Part shown: one piece after another, positions 58,251 through 64,000 of the stretch
Layout of the letters: each line of letters opens with the position of its first letter
Numbering within the stretch: position 1 is the first letter of the stretch
Source of the DNA: Sphingomonas sp. J315
GTDB lineage: Bacteria > Pseudomonadota > Alphaproteobacteria > Sphingomonadales > Sphingomonadaceae
NCBI RefSeq assembly: GCF_024666595.1
Contig: NZ_CP088296.1
Coordinates: forward strand, 620,001 to 684,000
Direction: 5' to 3'
Length of the DNA stretch: 64,000 nt
Notes under the pieces: generated by a model
What the model was told of the DNA's origin: nothing
Seen by the model: the letters and a program-made list of their open reading frames with translations, nothing else
Database searches by the model: none
Made by a program: the position numbers and the translations under genes

Positions 58251-58306
58251 TGTCGATCGCACCATGCTGACACCGTCAAGCGACCGTAGATCGCAGAGGA
58301 AAGTCG

Positions 58307-59218
58307 ATGAGGAAAATTGCGTTCATACCGATCGCCGTTGCAACGCTCTCTGGCGCCGCCCCGGCCGCGCAGACCGACGCGGGAGACCCGATGCTGCGAC
58401 CGATCGCGCCCGACTATGCACAACGCTGGATCGAACCGCACATCGCACCGCAGCGGCTGCATGGGCGCAGCTATTATGTCGGGTTCCGCGGGCTCGCCGT
58501 GGTGCTGGTCGATACCGGTGCCGGGTTGCTGCTGTTCGACGGCGGCGTCCCGCAATCGGTGCGCACGCTTCAGGCGAACATCCGGTCGCTCGGCTTCGAC
58601 CCCAAGCGAATCCGCTACATCTTCAGCACCGAGCCGCATTGGGACCATGCCGGCGGCATCGCGGCACTAGCGCGCGACAGCCGGGCGATGGTCATCGCCG
58701 GCACGGCGGCCGCGCCGGCATTGCGCGCGGGGCAGGTCGGCTCCGACGATCCGCAGGCGGACATTCACGCGCCGTTTCCGCCAGTTGCCCGCGTGCGCGG
58801 GGTCGGCGATGGCGCGACGATCCGCCTCGGCTCCGTCACCGTCACCGCGCACGCGACCGCCGGGCATACGACAGGCAGCAGCAGCTGGTCCTGGCGCTCG
58901 TGCGAAGGCAAAAGCTGCGTCAACATCGTGTTCGCTGCCAGCATCAATCCGGTCAGCGACGACGATTACCGTTTCGCCGATCATCCGGAGCGGGTCACCA
59001 TGCTGCGCCGGGGTGCCGCCAGGCTGGCCGCGCTCCGCTGTGACATCGCGATCCCGACGCATCCCGACACCAATGCCACGCTGGAGCACCTCGCCATGCT
59101 GACGCGGCGGCGTGTGCCCAACCCGCTGATCGAGCCAGGCGCGTGCCGCACGCTCGCCGCGACCTATGGCAAACGGCTCGACGCGCGGCTCGCGAAGGAG
59201 AAGGCGACGTCGCGATAG
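58307..59218 (+). CDS. Subclass B3-type metallo-beta-lactamase with Glu in the first zinc position
   Basis: 303 residues with a signal peptide (MRKIAFIPIAVATLSGAAPA), hence periplasmic. The fold matches subclass B3: LLLFDGGVPQS, STEPHWDHAGGIA, the GHTTGSSSW loop and IPTHPDTNATL. Zinc ligands would be E109, H111, D113, H114, H187 and H252; usual B3 enzymes have His in place of E109. Such B3-E variants have been reported in sphingomonads (SIE-1 of Sphingobium indicum). It probably hydrolyses penicillins, cephalosporins or carbapenems, though activity is untested here. Divergent from an AmpR-like LysR gene. Confidence 0.85.
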   Translation: MRKIAFIPIAVATLSGAAPAAQTDAGDPMLRPIAPDYAQRWIEPHIAPQRLHGRSYYVGFRGLAVVLVDTGAGLLLFDGGVPQSVRTLQANIRSLGFDPKRIRYIFSTEPHWDHAGGIAALARDSRAMVIAGTAAAPALRAGQVGSDDPQADIHAPFPPVARVRGVGDGATIRLGSVTVTAHATAGHTTGSSSWSWRSCEGKSCVNIVFAASINPVSDDDYRFADHPERVTMLRRGAARLAALRCDIAIPTHPDTNATLEHLAMLTRRRVPNPLIEPGACRTLAATYGKRLDARLAKEKATSR

Positions 59219-59254
59219 GTTGACCGCGCGGCGCGCGCCCGCCAATCGCCCCCC

Positions 59255-60151
59255 ATGCGCCCCGCCTCCCCCCTCATCGCCTTTGCCGTCGCCTCGCTCG
59301 GCATCGCGATTTTCTCGTCGATGGATGCCGTGATGAAGGGGCTGGTGCTGGCGCTCGGCGCGTACAATGCGCTGACCTGGCGGACGATGGCGGGGATCGT
59401 CGCGAGCGGAGTGCCCTATGCGCTGTCGCGACCCAAGCGGCCGAGTCGGGAGGCGATGCGGTTGCACCTGGTCCGCGCCGCCGTGTCCGCCGTGATGGCC
59501 TTTCTGTTCTTCTGGGGCCTCGGCCGAGTGCCGATGGCGCAGGCGATCGCGCTGTCGTTCATCGCGCCGATCATCGCGCTGTTCCTTGCCGCATGGCTGC
59601 TCAGGGAGCGGATTACGCGCGTCACGATCATCGCCACCGCGCTGGCCTTTGCCGGCGTCCTCCTCATCCTGTGGGGACAGGCGCAGGCTGAGCTGGGGCA
59701 TGATGCGTTCCTTGGCGCCATCGCGATCCTCGTTTCGGCGGTCTGCTATGCCTGGAACATCATCCTGATGCGGCAACAGTCGCTGGTCGCGGGGCCGATG
59801 GAGGTGTCCTTCTACCAGTCGCTGTTCATCTCGCTCGCCTTCCTGCTCGCCGCGCCGTGGCTGCTCGAACTACCCGCGATCGATCATGTCCCCGCGCTCG
59901 CGCTTGCCGCGATCCTCGCCACCGCGTCGTTGTTCCTGCTCAGCTGGGCCTATGCCCGCGCCGAGGCCAATTATCTTGCGCCGACCGAATATACCGGCTT
60001 TCTGTGGGCGACCTTGTGGGGATGGGTCGTGTTCGGCGAGAGCGTTTCCTTCTTCACCGTGGCCGGCGCTGCGTTGATCGTCGGCGGCTGCATCATCGCG
60101 GCGCGGCGGCGCGACCATGCCCCGGTCGCCGATACGGAGGCACAGATTTGA
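59255..60151 (+). CDS. EamA family DMT transporter
   Basis: 298 residues with ten membrane helices in two repeats of the EamA type (MDAVMKGLVLALGAYNALTW with LSFIAPIIALFLAAWLLRER; later YTGFLWATLWGWVVFGESVS). Drug/metabolite exporters of this type move amino acids or small organic molecules; the substrate is not predictable. Its stop overlaps the TTG start of the next acetyltransferase gene. Confidence 0.92.
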   Translation: MRPASPLIAFAVASLGIAIFSSMDAVMKGLVLALGAYNALTWRTMAGIVASGVPYALSRPKRPSREAMRLHLVRAAVSAVMAFLFFWGLGRVPMAQAIALSFIAPIIALFLAAWLLRERITRVTIIATALAFAGVLLILWGQAQAELGHDAFLGAIAILVSAVCYAWNIILMRQQSLVAGPMEVSFYQSLFISLAFLLAAPWLLELPAIDHVPALALAAILATASLFLLSWAYARAEANYLAPTEYTGFLWATLWGWVVFGESVSFFTVAGAALIVGGCIIAARRRDHAPVADTEAQI

Positions 60152-60627
60152 TCACGATTCGTCAGGCGGAGGTGCAGGATTTCGCCCTGGTCGCGGGGTT
60201 CATCCGCAAGCTCGCGGAGTATGAGAAGCTGGCGCACGAGGTCCGCTTCGACGACGCGACGCTGCGCCGCCACCTGTTCGGCCTTCGCCCGGCTGCGGAG
60301 GTGCTGATCGGCGAAGTGGATGGCACGCCAGCGGGGTTTGCGCTGTTCTTTCAGACCTTCTCGACCTTCGAGGGGAAGCCGGGCATCTGGCTGGAGGATC
60401 TGTTCGTCGAGCCGCATGCGCGCGGCGTGGGCCTCGGTCGGGCATTGCTGTCGCGCCTTGCCGCCCTGGTCATCGAGCGCGGCGGCGCGCGGCTGGAGTG
60501 GAACGTCCTCGACTGGAACGAGCTGGGCAAGGGCTTCTACCGGACCATCGGCGCGGCGCATGTCGATGGCTGGGAACGCTGGCGGATGCAGGACGATGCG
60601 CTGGAGGCGCTGGCCAGTGGCGTTTGA
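60148..60627 (+). CDS. GNAT family N-acetyltransferase
   Basis: 159 residues from TTG 60148, which overlaps the EamA stop (TTGA) and lies 7 bases after GGAGG. It opens LITIRQAEVQDFALVAGFIR, and has the diamine acetyltransferase-like region GIWLEDLFVEPHARGVGLGR with the acetyl-CoA binding RGVGLGRA, then LEWNVLDWNELGKGFYR. This is the SAT1-like group, which acetylates amines. The rare TTG start and overlap suggest it is co-translated with EamA. Confidence 0.9.
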   Translation: MITIRQAEVQDFALVAGFIRKLAEYEKLAHEVRFDDATLRRHLFGLRPAAEVLIGEVDGTPAGFALFFQTFSTFEGKPGIWLEDLFVEPHARGVGLGRALLSRLAALVIERGGARLEWNVLDWNELGKGFYRTIGAAHVDGWERWRMQDDALEALASGV

Positions 60628-60967
60628 CGCGGGGTTGGTCGATTGGGCGAAGGAGGCGCTGGAGCCGCTCGGCACCATCACGCACCGCCCGATGATGGGC
60701 GCGGCGACGCTCTATTGCGACGGTCTGGTGTTCGCGGTGGTCGACGAGGAAGCGATCTACTTCAAGAACGACAAGGTCAGCGCGCCCGTCTGGGACGAAG
60801 CAGGCTGCCCGCCCTTCACCTTCACCGGCAAGGACGGCGAGACGATGTCGATGAACTACCGCCGCGCGCCGGACGATGTCTATGACGACGCCGATTCGAT
60901 GCAGCGCTGGGCGGAGCTGGCACTGGAGGCCAGCCGCCGCGCTCCGGTGAAGAAGAAGCGCGGCTGA
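60617..60967 (+). CDS. TfoX/Sxy N-terminal domain protein
   Basis: 116 residues from GTG 60617, overlapping the acetyltransferase end by 11 bases. The TfoX N domain is clear: THRPMMGAATLYCDGLVFAV, IYFKNDKVSAPVWDEAGCPP, SMNYRRAPDDVYDDADSMQR. In gamma-proteobacteria TfoX/Sxy controls competence, but the short single-domain alphaproteobacterial forms have no shown role. Third gene of the EamA-GNAT-TfoX operon. Confidence 0.9.
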   Translation: MAFDAGLVDWAKEALEPLGTITHRPMMGAATLYCDGLVFAVVDEEAIYFKNDKVSAPVWDEAGCPPFTFTGKDGETMSMNYRRAPDDVYDDADSMQRWAELALEASRRAPVKKKRG

Positions 60968-60973
60968 CGCGCG

Positions 60974-61861
60974 TCACGCGCTCGCCAATGCGCCCTGCAT
61001 CTGCGCGATGTCGCGGCGTGGCGGAGCCCCGAACAGGCGGCGATATTCGCGGCTGAACTGCGACGGGCTGTCATAGCCGACCGCAAAGCCTGCGCTGCCC
61101 GCGCTCGCCCCCTCCGCCAGCATCAGCCGCCGCGCTTCCTGCAGTCGCAGCTGTTTCTGATATTCGATCGGCGTCATCCGGGTCATCGCCTTGAAATGCG
61201 CGTGCAGCGAGGATCCGCTCATCCCGGCCGCATCGGCGATGTCGCGGATGCGCAGTTGCTTGTCATAGCCGCTGCGGATCGTCTGGATCGCGCGGCTGAC
61301 CTGCCGCAAATGGCTGTCCCCCGCCGCGATATGGCGCAGCATCGGCCCGTGCGGGCCGGCGAGAAGGCGATAGAGGATCTCTCGTTCGATTAGCGGAGCG
61401 AGCATCGCGATATCGCCGGGCGTGTCGAGCAGCGCGACCAGTCGGCACGCCGCATCGACCAGCCCCGGATCGCTGGGATAAACCGCGAGCGCAGGAAGCC
61501 CCGCCGGTGCGCCCGGCCCGCCCTGTGCCACCACCAGATCGGCGAGCGCCGGCATGTCGAGGTCAATCTTGCAGCAAAGATAGGGCTGGTCCGGGCTGGC
61601 CTGAAGCACATGGCCGACCAGCGGCAGGTCGACCGACACCACCAGATAATGCGCAGCGTCATAGACGACGCTGTGCTCGCCCAGCGACACGCGCTTGGAA
61701 CCTTGGGCGATCAGGCAAAGAGATGCCTCATAGACTGCCGGCACCGGCTGGGTCGGCTCATGCCCGCGGATCAGCGCCAGTCGCGGCACGCGCGACGCGA
61801 ACATACCGGGTTCCGGCGTATGGCGAGCGATGACCGATGCGAGTTGCGCGATACGTTCCAT
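60974..61861 (-). CDS. AraC family transcriptional regulator
   Basis: 295 residues from ATG 61861 (MERIAQLASVIARHTPEPGM). The N-terminal part is the AraC_N (PF06719) sensor (YEASLCLIAQGSKRVSLGEH, YLVVSVDLPLVGHVLQASPD), and the C-terminal 100 residues are the two helix-turn-helix motifs (IRDIADAAGMSGSSLHAHFK, FAVGYDSPSQFSREYRRLFG). Divergent from an SDR gene, which such regulators commonly control. The frame extends to 61945 but homologues begin at MERI. Confidence 0.92.
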   Translation of the reverse strand: MERIAQLASVIARHTPEPGMFASRVPRLALIRGHEPTQPVPAVYEASLCLIAQGSKRVSLGEHSVVYDAAHYLVVSVDLPLVGHVLQASPDQPYLCCKIDLDMPALADLVVAQGGPGAPAGLPALAVYPSDPGLVDAACRLVALLDTPGDIAMLAPLIEREILYRLLAGPHGPMLRHIAAGDSHLRQVSRAIQTIRSGYDKQLRIRDIADAAGMSGSSLHAHFKAMTRMTPIEYQKQLRLQEARRLMLAEGASAGSAGFAVGYDSPSQFSREYRRLFGAPPRRDIAQMQGALASA

Positions 61862-62011
61862 ATCCGCCTTGTCGCGCGCACGATGCGGGATCGCAAGTCG
61901 CGCGCGATTGATTTGGAGAATCGTGCAATTTCTGCGGGCAATCACTCTACCGCCTTCGGCGGCTCCGGGGCCATTTCACCGCCATCAACTCCAGCGGAAA
62001 GGAACCGACCC

Positions 62012-62737
62012 ATGACCACGCCCATCGACAAGACCATCCTCGTCACCGGCGCATCGAGCGGCATCGGTGAGGCGACCGTCCGTGAACTCGCCGCCGCGGG
62101 TGCCCGCCTGTTCATCGGTGCGCGTCGCACCGACCGCCTTGCCGCGCTGGCCGACGAACTGGGCGCGAATGTCGCCTGGCAGCAGCTCGACGTTGCCGAT
62201 GACGACAGCTTCGAGGCGTTCGTCGCGGCGGCGGAAGCGCGCTTCAGTCGCGTCGACGTGCTGGTCAACAATGCCGGCGTGATGCCCCTCTCCCGCCTCG
62301 ATGCGCTCAAGCGCGACGAGTGGAAGCGGATGATCGACGTCAATGTCCATGGCGTGCTCAACGGCATTGCGGCGGTGCTCCCGCGCTTCACGGCGCAGGG
62401 CAGCGGCCATGTCGTCAACGTCGCCTCGGTCGCCGCGCACATGGTCGCTCCGACCGCAGCGGTCTATTGCGGCACCAAATATGCCGTCTGGGCGATCACC
62501 GAAGGGCTGCGGATGGAGCATGACGATATCCGCGCCACGATCATCTCCCCCGGCGTGGTCGCGACCGAACTGGGCGACGACATCACGGTGCCGGAGATCG
62601 CCGAGGGCCTGAAGCAGTGGCGGCAGAAGTCGCTGACCCCCGACGCCATCGCCCGCGCGATTGCCTATGCCATTGCCCAGCCCGGCGGGGTCGATGTCAG
62701 CGAGATCATCGTCCGCCCGGCAGGCGGCGCGTTCTGA
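62012..62737 (+). CDS. Short-chain dehydrogenase/reductase
   Basis: 241-residue NAD(P)-dependent oxidoreductase of the classical SDR family: cofactor motif VTGASSGIGEA, VLVNNAGVM, catalytic Ser in NVASVAAH and YCGTK as the Tyr-x-x-x-Lys pair. RRTDR after the second strand suggests NADP preference. Substrate unknown. It is 150 bases from, and divergent to, an AraC regulator, so an inducible carbonyl-detoxification role is plausible. Confidence 0.93.
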   Translation: MTTPIDKTILVTGASSGIGEATVRELAAAGARLFIGARRTDRLAALADELGANVAWQQLDVADDDSFEAFVAAAEARFSRVDVLVNNAGVMPLSRLDALKRDEWKRMIDVNVHGVLNGIAAVLPRFTAQGSGHVVNVASVAAHMVAPTAAVYCGTKYAVWAITEGLRMEHDDIRATIISPGVVATELGDDITVPEIAEGLKQWRQKSLTPDAIARAIAYAIAQPGGVDVSEIIVRPAGGAF

Positions 62738-62743
62738 ACGAAC

Positions 62744-62775
62744 AAGGGCCCGGATGCAGGTGCATCCGGGGCCTT
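62744..62775. terminator. Bidirectional terminator between the SDR gene and ppa
   Basis: AAGGGCCCGGATGCA / TGCATCCGGGGCCTT forms a long hairpin with a two-base loop and one bulge. On the minus strand it is followed by GTTCGTTC, on the plus strand by GCAAATTG. Ends both convergent genes. Confidence 0.75.
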
Positions 62776-62799
62776 GCAAATTGCTCAGCGTAAAGCGGG

Positions 62800-63348
62800 T
62801 CAGGCGGTCGCGGCAGCCTTGGCCTGCTTGGCAGCTTCGATCGCCTCGACGACGATGCGCTTGGCTTCCTCGGCATCGCCCCACTGGCCGATCCGGACCC
62901 ACTTTTCGGACTCCAGGTCCTTATAGTGTTTGAAGAAATGCTCGATCTGCTGGAGCACGATCGAGGGCAGGTCCTGCCGCTCGCCCACGTCCGAATAATA
63001 AGGGAAGGTGGTGTCGACCGGCACGCACACCAGCTTTTCGTCGCCGCCGGCTTCGTCTTCCAGCTTCAGCACGCCGATCGGTCGCGCGCGTACGACGCAG
63101 CCCGGGATGAAGGGCGAGCGCGAAATCACCAGCGCGTCGAGCGGATCGCCATCGGGCGACAGCGTGTGCGGCACGAAGCCGTAATTCGCCGGATAGCGCA
63201 TCGGCGTGTGCAGGATGCGGTCGACGAACAGCGCGCCCGATTCCTTGTCGAACTCATACTTCACCGGCTCGCCGCCGGTCGGCACTTCGATGATGACGTT
63301 CAGGCTGTGCGGCGGATTGTCGCCGACAGGGATCATGTCGATACGCAT
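62800..63348 (-). CDS. ppa: Inorganic pyrophosphatase
   Basis: Cytosolic family I pyrophosphatase, essential for pulling biosynthetic reactions. 182 residues with NVIIEVPTGGEPVKYEFDKE, PANYGFVPHTL and the signature DGDPLDALV with its metal-binding aspartates; KHYKDLESEKWVRI follows. Normal length and a clear ATG at 63348. It is the next gene downstream of the M61 peptidase on the same strand, 41 bases away. Confidence 0.97.
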   Translation of the reverse strand: MRIDMIPVGDNPPHSLNVIIEVPTGGEPVKYEFDKESGALFVDRILHTPMRYPANYGFVPHTLSPDGDPLDALVISRSPFIPGCVVRARPIGVLKLEDEAGGDEKLVCVPVDTTFPYYSDVGERQDLPSIVLQQIEHFFKHYKDLESEKWVRIGQWGDAEEAKRIVVEAIEAAKQAKAAATA

Positions 63349-63389
63349 TGGTCTTCCTTATATCTGGTTCGGCCGATGCCTTGCCCGCC

Positions 63390-64000
63390 TCAGCGGGCCT
63401 GCAACAACCTATCCAGGCCACCCTCTCCGGTGCCGATTTTTTCGAGGCGCGGATAGCGCAGGCCGCCGGTATAGTCGATGGTCGTTTCGCGATAGCGCGT
63501 GCCGCTTTTCACCAGCAGCCTGATCGGTGCCTTGCTCGCCTTCGCCTCGGTGATCGCAGCCTTGAGCCGGTCGTCGCTATATTCGCGCCCGGCGACCGCG
63601 ACGATGGTATCACCCAGGTCGAGTCCCGCGTTGAACGCAGGTGAATCCCAGGTGACGCTCGACACCGCCCCGCCCTTTCCGACCGCCAGCCCCAGCGAAT
63701 AGCTGAAGTCCGCGCGGCTCGCGCGCTTCTCGGCATGTTTGAACGCGGCGGTCGGCTCATCGGTATAGATCAGGCGATAGCCATTTTCCGTAAACCCGGC
63801 GAGCGGCGCCTTGGGCGCGACATCGTATACGCGGGTCTTGAGGAATGTCGCCCAGTCGTAGGGCTGAATGCCGTTGAGCGTCGCCGCGACCTCGGCCAGG
63901 TCATAGGTCAGCACGCCCCAGTCACCGTCGCGCATCCCGAAAAAGGCGCGCGCGAAATCGTCCATCGACTTCTTGCCGCCGGACAGTTCGCGCAGCTTGG
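63390..64000 (-). CDS. M61 family peptidase (C-terminal part, runs off window)
   Basis: The last 203 residues of a glycyl aminopeptidase-like M61 protein: SMDDFARAFFGMRDGDWGVL is the end of the catalytic helical domain, and a PDZ domain follows (SLGLAVGKGGAVSSVTWDSP, AGLDLGDTIVAVAGREYSDD). The HEXXH zinc site lies outside the window. M61 proteins are usually exported; this cannot be checked here. The frame is open to the edge of the window. Confidence 0.88.
   Translation of the reverse strand, partial: KLRELSGGKKSMDDFARAFFGMRDGDWGVLTYDLAEVAATLNGIQPYDWATFLKTRVYDVAPKAPLAGFTENGYRLIYTDEPTAAFKHAEKRASRADFSYSLGLAVGKGGAVSSVTWDSPAFNAGLDLGDTIVAVAGREYSDDRLKAAITEAKASKAPIRLLVKSGTRYRETTIDYTGGLRYPRLEKIGTGEGGLDRLLQAR

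Overview
The window is high-GC chromosomal DNA that looks like a member of the Sphingomonadaceae (alphaproteobacteria, Sphingomonas-like). The pointers are a GcrA cell-cycle regulator, an F0 ATP synthase cluster (atpI-atpB-atpE-atpF'-atpF) separated from F1, a ybgC-tolQ-tolR-tolA-tolB-pal cluster, a HWE-free FixL-like kinase, many GTG starts with GTGA/ATGA overlaps, and several families of short REP-like palindromes between genes. I see no phage, insertion sequence, CRISPR array, rRNA or tRNA. Gene density is very high and no stretch above 300 bases lacks a gene.

Layout. 1-5.2 kb: queosine precursor genes queC-queE, a small secreted protein, hslO (Hsp33), and argD-argF behind a promoter with a terminator-like leader hairpin. 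5.2-13.7 kb: an orphan membrane histidine kinase, an ABC-2 permease, gcrA, a chemoreceptor-like gene, an outer membrane protein and parE. 13.7-23.7 kb: a GNAT gene, metZ-apaG-lysR-hypothetical, a PMT-type mannosyltransferase convergent with a five-gene run (polysaccharide deacetylase, GNAT, recO, leuB, GT2-GtrA). 24-30 kb: rlmJ, uvrC, an S41 peptidase and an M20 amidohydrolase. 30-38 kb: F0 ATP synthase, radC, an EF-hand protein, purB, a histone-H1-like protein and a DUF4126 protein. 38-43 kb: dienelactone hydrolase, gpmA, OsmC, a LytS/LytR-type two-component pair, a PEP mutase-like gene. 43-48.3 kb: EVE protein and the Tol-Pal envelope cluster. 48.4-51 kb: two small membrane proteins and a compact operon of an SPFH protein, a ribbon-helix-helix protein, a 31-residue membrane peptide and a zinc-ribbon protein, preceded by an 18-bp perfect AT-rich palindrome. 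51-64 kb: S1/P1 nuclease, isoaspartyl peptidase, tandem acyltransferases, a DUF3089 hydrolase, ispG, an AmpR-like LysR gene divergent from a subclass B3 metallo-beta-lactamase with Glu in the first zinc position, EamA, GNAT and TfoX proteins, an AraC regulator, an SDR, ppa and the end of an M61 peptidase.

A striking property is that at least nine genes carry one-base indels, mostly in short homopolymers (chemoreceptor, two lysR genes, metZ, uvrC with a compensating pair, atpI, radC, a PEP mutase-like gene and tolA). Several are genes normally kept intact, so residual sequencing or assembly indels are the likelier cause. I therefore give the inferred full span of each gene and state where the frame breaks.

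The two most interesting loci are the SPFH/ribbon-helix-helix mini-operon with its palindrome (49.2-50.7 kb) and the LysR/B3-E metallo-beta-lactamase pair (57.3-59.2 kb).
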